DNA from: a virus
Direction: 5' to 3' (one strand)
Length of the DNA stretch: 20,510 bases
IMG/VR virus record: IMGVR_UViG_3300010158_000388
Span: 1-20,510 of that record
The translations under genes were made by a program, and so were the position numbers. Positions 1 through 6,849 of this stretch are shown here, one piece after another; position 1 is the first letter of the stretch; each line of letters opens with the position of its first letter. Under the pieces are notes generated by a model, which was not told the DNA's origin, did no database searches, and saw only the letters and a program-made list of their open reading frames with translations.

Positions 1-1
1 A

Positions 2-34
2 ATCTTCATTGAAAAACTTCATAAAAATATTTAG
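2..34 (+). CDS. possible C-terminal end of an upstream plus-strand gene (partial)
   Basis: One forward frame is open from the left edge and ends at a TAG at 32-34, reading ...FIEKLHKNI. It lies just before a plus-strand gene with its own late-type promoter box, so it may be the tail of another plus-strand gene. Only ten codons are visible, so chance cannot be excluded and no function can be given. Confidence 0.3.
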   Translation: MFIEKLHKNI

Positions 35-39
35 GCAAA

Positions 40-47
40 ACTAAATA
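40..47 (+). promoter_or_regulatory. late-promoter-like box ACTAAATA, 5 bases before ATG
   Basis: ACTAAATA ends exactly 5 bases before the ATG at 53. It differs from the T4 late promoter core TATAAATA in its first two bases. The same box with the same 5-base gap occurs before the other two plus-strand genes and the homing endonuclease gene. If it works as in T4, transcription would start at or next to the ATG. Confidence 0.55.
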
Positions 48-52
48 ATAAT

Positions 53-499
53 ATGAACAATATATTTGGTAAAGTATTTTATAATCTACTCGAGCAAGAT
101 GTAGCCGAAAATCTTCCCCCTACAGGCGAGGAGACTACAGGTGAAGAAATGTCTGATCAAGATGCTATGCAGGCAAGTGGAACAAACCCTGCTGACATGG
201 AAATAAATACACCTAGTCAAAAAGTAATGCAGGCAACTTCGGATGCTCAAAAGCATATGATCGGGGAACTTAAACAGTGGATCGAAGAGCTTAGCCAGTT
301 TTCTGAATATTTAAATGGAATGGGGCCTGATTCAATACAATCAAAATTACGGGCTTCAATAGCAGATACTATTTTTGATAAGATTAAAGTTGCAGAAAAT
401 AAGAAAATTGCTCGCGTTGCTATGGAGTTACGCTCTTTAAATGAAATGTTAAAGGGTTACCTCTCAACTGCATCTGATTCAAAATATAAATTCGTTTAA
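53..499 (+). CDS. unknown protein, probable late gene
   Basis: A 148-residue acidic protein that I do not recognise. The N-terminus is a short hydrophobic segment (IFGKVFYNLLE) followed by an acidic, low-complexity stretch at about residues 18-50. The C-terminal half is predicted helical with charged heptad-like spacing. Residues 12-14 (LLE) match the [L/I]xE cleavage rule of the T4 prohead protease gp21, so the first 14 residues could be a capsid-targeting sequence; this is inference. It is one of only three plus-strand genes among replication genes, and a late-promoter-like box ends 5 bases before its ATG, which supports this start. There is no Shine-Dalgarno sequence. Its 3' end overlaps the convergent primase gene by 4 bases. 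It could be a minor virion or scaffold protein, but no family supports that. Confidence 0.75.
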   Translation: MNNIFGKVFYNLLEQDVAENLPPTGEETTGEEMSDQDAMQASGTNPADMEINTPSQKVMQATSDAQKHMIGELKQWIEELSQFSEYLNGMGPDSIQSKLRASIADTIFDKIKVAENKKIARVAMELRSLNEMLKGYLSTASDSKYKFV

Positions 500-1545
500 T
501 TTTTGTGCAGGTGGTTGTTTCCAATTACCCCTAGTAAAAAATCACCCTTTATTCCACAGTAAGTATGCTTTAAGACATATTCTGTTGAAATACCCCCCGA
601 TTTTATAGCAATTGCAATATCGTTAAAATCTTTACTTTTTTTACCAATATTTTCTGGCCAGATAAATACACACTCATCCTGCGATAGTAAGATTTTACTT
701 TTATTATAAGAAGTTTTATCTAACCACTGAGAATCTAATACCCAGATTTTTTTATAACTAGAAAATTCCTTTATTTGCTCTAATTGCTTCGAAGTAAATG
801 AACCTATAGACTTTTCTTGAATACCAGCAACTGCTATCCCGTTTTTACAAAAGCAAGCATTTAATGGCCCTTCAAAAATAAAAATATTCTCATTTGTATT
901 ATCAATATTATTTAAATTGAATATAGTTTTCTCACTATTAACTTTTGATAAATATCTCGGCTTGTTAGATTTAGCATTAAATAGGTCTCTCGATTGATAA
1001 TGTAATATTTTATTATTACTATCATAAAACGGAATAATTAATCTATTTTTATGTACAAAGTCAGTTAAAGAAATATAAAATGTCTTTGGCTTATTTACTG
1101 CATTACTTAATTTACGAGTATTTAAAAAGTTAAGAGCCTGCTTAACAAAAATATTATCACTATAGTAGTTTAATTGTATTTCATCGGATAAATTAATACA
1201 ATCTTTAGGCAAGTCATCTACTTTAATTTTTTCAACTGACTTACTAGCATTAGTATCTATTTCGATATTAATTCCGCTATTTTCAATATCATTATTTAAT
1301 TCTTTGAAATTGAACCCCGTTACTTGCTGTAACCACTTAAATGGACCACTCGACCAACCACAATTATGGCAAAATATATTATTTTTATCCGGTAAAAAAT
1401 AACACCTACGCTTACTTAGCCACGAATTACCTTCTCTACAAACAGAACAAGAACCTTGATATGTTTTATTATGCTTATTATACTTTACATTTCCGCAATA
1501 CTGAAAAAATTTAGTAATTATATATTCTTCAGGTATTATTAGCAC
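496..1545 (-). CDS. DNA primase, DnaG/T4 gp61 type
   Basis: This 349-residue protein should make RNA primers for lagging-strand synthesis with the gp41 helicase. An N-terminal zinc-binding domain has ligand pairs C33/C36 (CSVC) and C59/C62 (CHNC). A TOPRIM-like domain follows, with the glutamate motif FIFEGPLNA (E225), an aspartate strand WVLDSQWLD (D271, D276) and a KDFNDIA motif near 305-311. The length is close to T4 gp61 (342 residues). The start is GTG: an in-frame TAA lies four codons upstream, with only an ATT between. A GGAAT box sits 17 bases before the start, like the GGAAA boxes of other replication genes here. The gene is last in the leftward replication cluster and converges on the plus-strand gene at 53-499. 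Family assignment is firm; the exact start is less so. Confidence 0.9.
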   Translation of the reverse strand: MLIIPEEYIITKFFQYCGNVKYNKHNKTYQGSCSVCREGNSWLSKRRCYFLPDKNNIFCHNCGWSSGPFKWLQQVTGFNFKELNNDIENSGINIEIDTNASKSVEKIKVDDLPKDCINLSDEIQLNYYSDNIFVKQALNFLNTRKLSNAVNKPKTFYISLTDFVHKNRLIIPFYDSNNKILHYQSRDLFNAKSNKPRYLSKVNSEKTIFNLNNIDNTNENIFIFEGPLNACFCKNGIAVAGIQEKSIGSFTSKQLEQIKEFSSYKKIWVLDSQWLDKTSYNKSKILLSQDECVFIWPENIGKKSKDFNDIAIAIKSGGISTEYVLKHTYCGIKGDFLLGVIGNNHLHKN

Positions 1546-1562
1546 AATCTGATTTTACAGAG

Positions 1563-1567
1563 ATTCC
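1563..1567 (-). promoter_or_regulatory. GGAAT box upstream of primase
   Basis: On the minus strand TAAGGAATC lies with its GGAAT 17 bases before the GTG start of the primase. It is the one variant of the GGAAA box found at the same distance from eight other minus-strand starts in this window. Confidence 0.35.
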
Positions 1568-1576
1568 TTATGCAAA

Positions 1577-1771
1577 CTACATTTCTATTTCTTCTCTAGT
1601 CTGAGAATCTAATACTTTAACTACACCCTTGCGAATAAAGTAACCAGAAGCAGGATCAGTCCAGATTGCTTCAACATATATCTTACCGGCATATTCACGC
1701 TCAGTAATTCTAGGTGAAACAGGGCGACCGCTAATGGGTGAAGTAATAATTTTAGGCTGAACGTGTTGCAT
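1577..1771 (-). CDS. small unknown protein (64 residues)
   Basis: A 64-residue protein with a proline-rich N-terminus (residues 5-21), then a compact predicted beta region ending in an acidic tail (REEIEM). I cannot assign a family. It sits between the primase and other small unknowns on the minus strand, an arrangement typical of conserved small genes in T4-like replication clusters. An ACTAAATA box ends 8 bases before its ATG. Absence of competing frames and a tight fit between neighbours support it as a real gene. Confidence 0.65.
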   Translation of the reverse strand: MQHVQPKIITSPISGRPVSPRITEREYAGKIYVEAIWTDPASGYFIRKGVVKVLDSQTREEIEM

Positions 1772-1779
1772 AATAATAA

Positions 1780-1787
1780 TATTTAGT
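1780..1787 (-). promoter_or_regulatory. ACTAAATA box, 8 bases before ATG
   Basis: The minus strand reads AAACTAAATATTATTATTATG, with the box ending 8 bases before the start at 1771. It is the same octamer found 5 bases before the plus-strand gene at 53. The longer gap makes its role less certain. Confidence 0.35.
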
Positions 1788-2039
1788 TTATTTGCAGCAA
1801 TTATATTGACTAACTAAAAAATCATATATATCATCCGGCAATTCTTCTACAATATCTAAGATATTATCATTAATACCTATTTCAAATTTTTCGGGTGGTA
1901 TAGATCGCTTAATTAATTTTGGTAAAGATAAAAAATTATATGAGTTTGGTTTAGATTCAATATAAACTAGAACTTCACCACAATAGTCACCTGCTGTCAC
2001 TGCATAGGCAGTATATTTACTCGGTTGGACCTTGAACAC
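1788..2039 (-). CDS. small unknown protein (83 residues)
   Basis: An 83-residue protein of unknown function, predicted mixed alpha/beta, with an acidic segment (DIVEELPDDIYD) near the C-terminus and a CCK end. The start used is GTG at 2037-2039, which overlaps the end of the upstream gene by 23 bases. No ribosome-binding site is evident, so the start is uncertain. Overlap with its neighbour suggests translation from the same mRNA. I recognise no domain. Confidence 0.6.
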   Translation of the reverse strand: MFKVQPSKYTAYAVTAGDYCGEVLVYIESKPNSYNFLSLPKLIKRSIPPEKFEIGINDNILDIVEELPDDIYDFLVSQYNCCK

Positions 2040-2376
2040 AGTGAGTAAAAAAGAATCTTGTTACAGCAGTAACTAAACTATCTGTATCTTTTTGAGACTT
2101 AGTGTTTGTAATTGAAATATATTCACCGTTGAAATTGAAGCCTATAATTAAAAATGTACTTAAGAATTCTTCAATAGTCGACACTAATGCATCAGTTTCA
2201 GATACAGTTCGTCTCTGGTGATTTTCCAAATGAGTTGCAACAGCCGCCTTCAATATTAATTTAATATCAAGACCGGGTATTTCAGCTATTTCATTTTTAG
2301 CTACTGGCTCCTTTTTAGTCCGTCGTTTAGGAGTCAACTTTGCCTTTTTTTTATAATTGTCATTGTTGTTTTCCAT
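2017..2376 (-). CDS. unknown protein with basic N-terminus (119 residues)
   Basis: A 119-residue protein. Residues 8-24 are strongly basic (KKKAKLTPKRRTKK), which suits nucleic-acid binding or disordered contacts. Residues 30-115 look like a compact alpha/beta domain with a hydrophobic core strand (FLIIGFNFNGEYISI). I do not recognise the family. An ACTAAATA box ends 8 bases before the ATG. The gene is first in a short overlapping pair with the 83-residue unknown. Confidence 0.65.
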   Translation of the reverse strand: MENNNDNYKKKAKLTPKRRTKKEPVAKNEIAEIPGLDIKLILKAAVATHLENHQRRTVSETDALVSTIEEFLSTFLIIGFNFNGEYISITNTKSQKDTDSLVTAVTRFFFTHCVQGPTE

Positions 2377-2384
2377 ATCAATTA

Positions 2385-2392
2385 TATTTAGT
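2385..2392 (-). promoter_or_regulatory. ACTAAATA box, 8 bases before ATG
   Basis: The minus strand reads AACTAAATATAATTGATATG, with the box ending 8 bases before the start at 2376. Octamer and spacing are the same as for the gene starting at 1771. Confidence 0.35.
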
Positions 2393-2408
2393 TAAATTTA
2401 CTATAATA

Positions 2409-2813
2409 TTACGCTTTAATCGTCTCTGTTTGTGGCTTTTCTACATATAAAGGCTTTTCAACATACAAAGGTTTCTCTTTGTATATTTGATCGCTTTTAT
2501 CAATAGTTGGGATGTTTCGCTTAACTAAATTTTGAATAATAACTTCAATAGATTCAGTCTGAATAGAGTAATTACGGGGGAATAAAATACCGCCATCATT
2601 AAATTCAAACATAATTTGATTATTAAATTCTCTGTTTTGATAGCAAGTAATATAAACCGAGGAACTCTTTGGATTTACCATAACAGTCCACCGCCTTGGA
2701 TCAGATATTGCGTAATCTTGAAAGATTCTAATCACATAATATCCGTTATCCTTCAATCGTTTAATAAAGTACCCAGGCGTTCTAATTTTGTTTTGCTGTC
2801 TCTTGTTTAACAT
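2409..2813 (-). CDS. unknown protein with C-terminal EKPLYV repeat (134 residues)
   Basis: A 134-residue protein with a basic start (NKRQQNKIRTPGYFIKRLKDNGY), then a beta-rich core (RRWTVMVNPKSSSVYITCY) and a conserved-looking NDGG turn. It ends in a tail with two perfect EKPLYV hexapeptides. The compact core looks like a real folded domain, but I cannot name a family. The start lies 5 bases after the stop of the clamp gene, which points to co-transcription with gp45. The repeat tail could be a flexible partner-binding segment; that is inference. Confidence 0.7.
   Translation of the reverse strand: MLNKRQQNKIRTPGYFIKRLKDNGYYVIRIFQDYAISDPRRWTVMVNPKSSSVYITCYQNREFNNQIMFEFNDGGILFPRNYSIQTESIEVIIQNLVKRNIPTIDKSDQIYKEKPLYVEKPLYVEKPQTETIKA
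2442..2477 (-). repeat. two tandem 18-base copies encoding EKPLYV
   Basis: Positions 2442-2459 and 2460-2477 each encode EKPLYV on the minus strand, and a third EKP follows. The copies differ only at synonymous positions, so the repeat is kept at protein level. Confidence 0.7.
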
Positions 2814-2818
2814 AATAA

Positions 2819-3547
2819 TTATTGTAACATTGCTGTTGAAATATAACTTAATTTATACTCACTATCGGTAATTTCAAATAGAATTATACCTTTTTCGGAG
2901 TTTACACTTATTTTTATAATATTTGATGATAAATTCGTAATCAATCGAAAGACATCAAACGAAAAAGGAATTGCTTTTTTGAGCTCATCTCCTTGATAAG
3001 TATTAGATAGAATAGTCGTATAGTTATCTACATTATGCCTACTCCGGTCAGTTAAATCTGCATAAATATTACCATTCTCGGAATACAAATAAACCTTGTT
3101 ACTATCAGTAATAAAAATACTACTCTTTAGTAAGCTATTAAAGGTCTGAGTAGTTACTTCAAATGATGTATTATAAGTAAATTTATTAATCTTATCAATA
3201 CTAATATTTGGAATATTAATAATACCATCCTCTAATAAGTGATATTTAAATCTAGTTTTTTCAGATTTATACTCAATATTATTATTATGCAATTTGAGTT
3301 TAATCTCATCTCCATCAATACACTCTAATATTTTGATAAGTTTCTTTACATCTGGTATATTCAAGTTTACATCAGATGCATTCTCTAATGCTGTCTCGGC
3401 ATAGAGAATAATGTTATTATCGGCAGTTTTATTTAAACTACTAATTGTATTAGATTTAATTGATAGGATTGCCATCTCACCAATTCGTGTAATAGGCGAG
3501 AGAAATTTATTACAAAATCTATCTTTATTAGATATAATTAATTCCAT
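2819..3547 (-). CDS. DNA polymerase sliding clamp, T4 gp45 type
   Basis: A 242-residue protein, close to T4 gp45 (228 residues). It has two similar halves of alternating strands typical of PCNA-fold clamps: residues about 1-110, then a second domain starting near FEVTTQTFNSLL. The C-terminal strands (IIKISVNSEKGIILFEITDSEYKL) match the clamp pattern of antiparallel edge strands. It would encircle DNA, tether the polymerase and, in T4-like phages, help activate late transcription. No sequence motif is diagnostic, so the call rests on length, fold pattern and position beside gp32. Its ATG overlaps the stop of the preceding gene (TAATG), indicating translational coupling. A GGAAA box lies 17 bases before the ATG. 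The clamp-binding end of the polymerase fragment (QTDLF) fits a partner clamp in the same cluster. Confidence 0.75.
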   Translation of the reverse strand: MELIISNKDRFCNKFLSPITRIGEMAILSIKSNTISSLNKTADNNIILYAETALENASDVNLNIPDVKKLIKILECIDGDEIKLKLHNNNIEYKSEKTRFKYHLLEDGIINIPNISIDKINKFTYNTSFEVTTQTFNSLLKSSIFITDSNKVYLYSENGNIYADLTDRSRHNVDNYTTILSNTYQGDELKKAIPFSFDVFRLITNLSSNIIKISVNSEKGIILFEITDSEYKLSYISTAMLQ

Positions 3548-4098
3548 TAATATATACTATCCGTTTTCCTTTGTTTCTTTTCTTTAGAAGCAATATCAAT
3601 AGATGAACTTAATTTAGCTATTGCGGCTGTAATCTCAGCAATATTTTTATCGTTTTTAGATAATTTGTTTTCGATCTTTGTGAGAGTACTTTCAATTCTA
3701 GATAATGCATCATTAATTTTTACAGCTGTTGCACTGTTATCGAAGTCAAATAATAGCTGGTTATCATCTAGTGGGTTACTTGGCTCAACAAGATATGGCG
3801 CTGATACGTGCGCAACGTACGGGGGAGGTACAGCGGGTGGGGGTACAGCAGGTGGAGATGCTTGCGGTGGCAGCGGTCTTGCATTAAATTTAAAATTATT
3901 TGGTACATTATTAATTACAGTCTGAGCAAGATTTTTAAAGTCACCGCCTTTCTGAATTAAATTAGTACTAGTACCAATAATGTTCTTATCTAGCTTGTTA
4001 ATTTCTGCATAGGTCTGTCCCATAAAATTCACCAGCAGGTTTTGAATTTCTGCTGGTGAAGTCGATGGATCAAACCCCTGGTCGTGGGATTCGTTCAT
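3547..4098 (-). CDS. proline-rich linker protein between gp32 and gp45, unknown function
   Basis: A 183-residue protein with three parts: a helical N-terminus (residues 14-65), a proline-rich linker (about 74-110) containing a duplicated PPAVP unit, and a predicted coiled coil (about 125-168) before a basic tail. Residues 113-118 (NQLLFDF) resemble a hydrophobic clamp-binding peptide, though the match to the bacterial QL[S/D]LF consensus is imperfect. It lies between the ssDNA-binding protein and the clamp and is translationally coupled to the clamp (TAATG). TATAATA ends 5 bases before its ATG. A role as an oligomeric adapter in the replisome is an inference from position and architecture. 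I know no family for it. Confidence 0.7.
   Translation of the reverse strand: MNESHDQGFDPSTSPAEIQNLLVNFMGQTYAEINKLDKNIIGTSTNLIQKGGDFKNLAQTVINNVPNNFKFNARPLPPQASPPAVPPPAVPPPYVAHVSAPYLVEPSNPLDDNQLLFDFDNSATAVKINDALSRIESTLTKIENKLSKNDKNIAEITAAIAKLSSSIDIASKEKKQRKTDSIY
3565..3569 (-). promoter_or_regulatory. GGAAA box upstream of sliding clamp gene
   Basis: AAAGGAAAAC on the minus strand places GGAAA 17 bases before the ATG at 3547, with a TATATAT stretch in between. The box is embedded in the last codons of the preceding gene, so it coexists with coding sequence. Confidence 0.4.
3826..3855 (-). repeat. two tandem 15-base copies encoding PPAVP
   Basis: Positions 3826-3840 and 3841-3855 are alike at 13 of 15 bases and encode PPAVP twice in the proline linker of the overlying gene. 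This G/C-rich patch stands out from its AT-rich surroundings and looks like slippage-type duplication. Confidence 0.6.
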
Positions 4099-4105
4099 TT
4101 TTTTA

Positions 4106-4960
4106 TTATAGGTCTCTTAGAAGGTCTTGAATGATGTCATCAGTAATTTCATTTTCATCCTCAATAACAGGCGCAGCTTTTACTTCAGTCTGCTTTTCAG
4201 GAACTTTAGTATTAGTAGCTTTTACTGCTGGGCTAGGGCTCGGAGTTTCATTTACACCTCTAAGATGGAAGTGCTCGTTAAACAATGCTCGAATTTCATC
4301 TGCAGTCTTTACCGTCATTACAGATTCAAGATTATGCACACCTTTATAGATCTCTTCAATCTTTTGATTAGATAATTTCAAGTCTGATGCAGAGGCAAAT
4401 CGGCTACTTACGTACGTAGGATATTCACCTTGAGTCTCGCACTTAATCTTTAAGCTGCATCCTTCTGCTGAAAGATCAAATACTCGATGACCAAACTCTT
4501 CAACATCTTCACCATTTACAGCTGCTTCGATAATCTTATGGAGCTGTCGACCATAGCGAAGGATTTTTACCTTACCTTTATTCTCTGGATTCGTTGGATC
4601 ATCAATTACATACACATTAACCAGCCATTTTTCAGCTCGTTTAACGCTTTCAACCTTCGACTTCTCATCATCAGTTCCGACTCGAAGTAACTTAAATCGC
4701 TCTTCTGCAATTGGATCCCGTTCATTAAACGTTTGCAAAGACAAAGCTGATACATATTGACCCGTAGCAAATGAAGTCCAACCATGAACAAAGTAATGAA
4801 AAAAGGTCTTTACTGGATCTAAGCTATTAGGCAGAATCCGTACAGTATAGGTATTACCGGGCTCAAGCTTAAGAACTTCTTTATAAGTCGTAGCACCACC
4901 ACCACTATCGTCTTTGTTAAGGGCATCGCGAATTGACTGTAACATTGTTTTTGTAATCAT
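4106..4960 (-). CDS. single-stranded DNA-binding protein, T4 gp32 type
   Basis: A 284-residue protein (T4 gp32 has 301). It would coat ssDNA during replication and recombination and interact with UvsX, the helicase loader and the polymerase. Shared features are an N-terminal cooperativity region, an OB-fold core with VRILPNSLDP, FVHGW and the strongly T4-like stretch DDPTNPENKGKVKILRYG, and an acidic C-terminal tail ending DDIIQDLLRDL, much like T4's DDLLNDL. T4 gp32 binds zinc through one histidine and three cysteines; the matching segment here (about residues 60-95) has no cysteine, so the zinc site appears lost. GGAAA lies 17 bases before the ATG and TATAATA lies 5 bases before it. The gene precedes the linker protein and clamp on the same strand. 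Confidence 0.9.
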   Translation of the reverse strand: MITKTMLQSIRDALNKDDSGGGATTYKEVLKLEPGNTYTVRILPNSLDPVKTFFHYFVHGWTSFATGQYVSALSLQTFNERDPIAEERFKLLRVGTDDEKSKVESVKRAEKWLVNVYVIDDPTNPENKGKVKILRYGRQLHKIIEAAVNGEDVEEFGHRVFDLSAEGCSLKIKCETQGEYPTYVSSRFASASDLKLSNQKIEEIYKGVHNLESVMTVKTADEIRALFNEHFHLRGVNETPSPSPAVKATNTKVPEKQTEVKAAPVIEDENEITDDIIQDLLRDL

Positions 4961-4977
4961 ATTAGTATTATAAGCGG

Positions 4978-4982
4978 TTTCC
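4978..4982 (-). promoter_or_regulatory. GGAAA box with TATAATA upstream of gp32
   Basis: The minus strand reads AACGGAAACCGCTTATAATA and then CTAAT before the ATG at 4960. GGAAA is 17 bases from the start, and a good -10-like TATAAT lies between them. This is the clearest example of the recurrent element. Confidence 0.5.
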
Positions 4983-4988
4983 GTTAAA

Positions 4989-5627
4989 TTAAATTTTTGA
5001 TTTCTCTTTAATTAACTCATTGCCTGCACGAATTAATTGCTTTGCTTGTGTGGACTTTAAATACATTACATATGATGTATTGTTGTCGTATTCGAATCGT
5101 TCACCGAACATGAACGCTAGTACTTGTTTGTCTTGTTGTTTCATAGATTGTTGGAAATTTTTAAGTTCAAATAAATTGTGTATTGTTATTTTGTGCTCTT
5201 TTAAGTGTAGTAGGTAACTTGATATATTATTGGTTTTGTGGTTTATGTATTCATCTATATTAATATTTTGCTCATTGCAAAAATCTCTTATATAAATTAA
5301 TGAATCTTTTAGTTTTTGTAGTATTGAATCTGGATTAGTTAGTTTTAATTTGTCTTGAAATAATGTATAGGATTTTAGTGCTTTTTGTGATGTATAGAAC
5401 TTTAAATTGAACTCTTTATCATTATAAATTGTATATGGGGCTTGAATAAATTCAACTAAATTAATATTTTTAAATTTAGTTAGCAGACGAGAAATTTTGT
5501 TGAGACTATTTGCATCCTCTGCATTAAAATTATCAAAATTAATTCGTAATTTGTACGGTTTATCGTTCTGCACCCTACTAATTTTTAAGTATGTGTTGTA
5601 AATGTGTTTTTCGAAGTCAGTTAGCAT
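4989..5627 (-). CDS. unknown protein in the position of helicase loader gp59
   Basis: A 212-residue, lysine- and asparagine-rich, mostly helical protein. T4 gp59, which loads the gp41 helicase onto gp32-coated DNA, has 217 residues and is encoded directly before gene 32, as this gene is. One segment (SSYLLHLKEHKITIHNLFEL, about residues 135-154) is reminiscent of a helical segment in the C-terminal half of T4 gp59 as I recall it. The N-terminal half shows no clear likeness. I therefore offer gp59 as a positional suggestion, not an identification. It begins 15 bases after the upstream gene's stop and has GGAAA 19 bases before its ATG. Confidence 0.65.
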   Translation of the reverse strand: MLTDFEKHIYNTYLKISRVQNDKPYKLRINFDNFNAEDANSLNKISRLLTKFKNINLVEFIQAPYTIYNDKEFNLKFYTSQKALKSYTLFQDKLKLTNPDSILQKLKDSLIYIRDFCNEQNINIDEYINHKTNNISSYLLHLKEHKITIHNLFELKNFQQSMKQQDKQVLAFMFGERFEYDNNTSYVMYLKSTQAKQLIRAGNELIKEKSKI

Positions 5628-5642
5628 TATTCCAAATAATAT

Positions 5643-5915
5643 CTATTTTCCTTCTTTTGAATTAAAAAATTTAGATATATACTTACTCTTACTTAAGGTC
5701 GAATCATACGTTAAAAATATACGTACTAATTCAAAATCTGTATCAATACATAGATTAGTCTTAAAAATATATTTAAATTGATCGCTTTGTAAAGTATGCA
5801 AAAAAACATTAGGTAAATTTAATTTTTTTCGGCAAAGAATACAAATTAACGAACAATAACTTAAAAAGTTATGATCTTGTTCCTTTTCTTCTAATGTTTG
5901 GTAATCTGCAATCAT
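5643..5915 (-). CDS. small unknown protein in the position of gp33 (90 residues)
   Basis: A 90-residue, cysteine-containing, probably helical protein (SYCSLICILCRKKL at about 19-32). In T4 the order is 33-59-32; this gene occupies the gene 33 place, two genes before gp32. T4 gp33 links the clamp to RNA polymerase for late transcription and ends in a hydrophobic clamp-binding peptide. No such peptide is obvious here, so the link is only positional. Its ATG overlaps the TGA of the DHH phosphoesterase gene (ATGA), showing translational coupling. Confidence 0.6.
   Translation of the reverse strand: MIADYQTLEEKEQDHNFLSYCSLICILCRKKLNLPNVFLHTLQSDQFKYIFKTNLCIDTDFELVRIFLTYDSTLSKSKYISKFFNSKEGK
5647..5651 (-). 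promoter_or_regulatory. GGAAA box upstream of the gp59-position gene
   Basis: AGAAGGAAAATAG on the minus strand places GGAAA 19 bases before the ATG at 5627. It overlaps the final codons of the 90-residue gene, and a TATTAT stretch lies between box and start. Confidence 0.35.
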
Positions 5916-6811
5916 GTGGTTATAGGTTTAAATGTTTTACTGAACGTTGAAAAGATTTCGGTAATTTTTCCGCCGCCCGCAGCTTCATGTCCACCCCCAT
6001 CACATAATTTTCTCGCTAATACTCCCATGTTTACCGGACAACCTGCTTTTCGCCTAAAGCTAACTGCTTTACTAGATAGATTAACTATAATAGCAATGTC
6101 TGCATTATATTTGGTCATTAAATAATCTGATACCTCATTGATAGATACCTCAGCGAATGCACTATAAACATTGTAGAACTGATTATCTTTGTTTATCTGA
6201 GTATTATATACTTCTAGCGTTTCAATTAAGTTCTTGAGTCTTTTATTGTGAAGAGAAATAATATTTAAATTAAAGTCCGAGAATTTACTAAAACCAGCAT
6301 TAAATTCATCACAGAATTTTTGTAATTTGTTGCCGGTTCCATACCAAAAAATATTGTTCAAATCATTTGATTCTGGTAATTGCAGTTTATAGCAATCATA
6401 GTCATTAACAATTGCAATTAATCGGAGCTGTTCACGGGTTAACGTTTTTGCAAACTTAAAGTGCTTTAAAATTAATTTACAGCACGACTCACACTCTTCA
6501 ATAATTGTAGTAGCATTAATATATACATGTTTGGTATTAATGTGAGTACTGTGATGATCAATAATCGTTATATTTTTTTGATCTATAATATCATAATCAT
6601 TCGATACATCTAAATCAAGTATGTATACGTCTGTATAATGTTTAATATTATTTTTATTCTGCCAGTTTAAGAATCTTTCACGGAAGTTTTTTACCGTAGT
6701 TGTATGAACTTCATATCTCTGGCCAAGATACCACGACAAGGTTAGGTATGAAGCTGCACCATCCATATCTACATCAGTCCATATTACAATTTTATTTGAT
6801 TGGTTGCTCAT
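5912..6811 (-). CDS. DHH-family phosphoesterase
   Basis: A 299-residue protein of the DHH/DHHA1 superfamily (nanoRNase, RecJ, pAp-phosphatase and relatives), which use two metal ions to cleave phosphoesters. Visible motifs are I (TDVDMDG, D13/D15/D17), II (LDLD, D66/D68), the signature DHH at 85-87 and IV (NDYD near 136-139). A C-terminal DHHA1-like substrate motif GGGHEAAGG lies about 20 residues from the end. Length and motif spacing fit the short nanoRNase/NrnA type better than full RecJ. A role in degrading short oligonucleotides or nucleotide phosphates during infection is plausible; the substrate cannot be read from sequence. An ACTAAATA box lies 14 bases before the ATG. The gene heads an overlapping pair with the gp33-position gene. 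Confidence 0.88.
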   Translation of the reverse strand: MSNQSNKIVIWTDVDMDGAASYLTLSWYLGQRYEVHTTTVKNFRERFLNWQNKNNIKHYTDVYILDLDVSNDYDIIDQKNITIIDHHSTHINTKHVYINATTIIEECESCCKLILKHFKFAKTLTREQLRLIAIVNDYDCYKLQLPESNDLNNIFWYGTGNKLQKFCDEFNAGFSKFSDFNLNIISLHNKRLKNLIETLEVYNTQINKDNQFYNVYSAFAEVSINEVSDYLMTKYNADIAIIVNLSSKAVSFRRKAGCPVNMGVLARKLCDGGGHEAAGGGKITEIFSTFSKTFKPITT

Positions 6812-6825
6812 TTAGTTGTCTGCTT

Positions 6826-6833
6826 TATTTAGT
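6826..6833 (-). promoter_or_regulatory. ACTAAATA box upstream of DHH phosphoesterase
   Basis: The minus strand reads AAACTAAATA ending 14 bases before the ATG at 6811. It is the same octamer as at other starts but further away, so a role is less certain. Confidence 0.3.
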
Positions 6834-6849
6834 TTAATTGTCATAAAAT

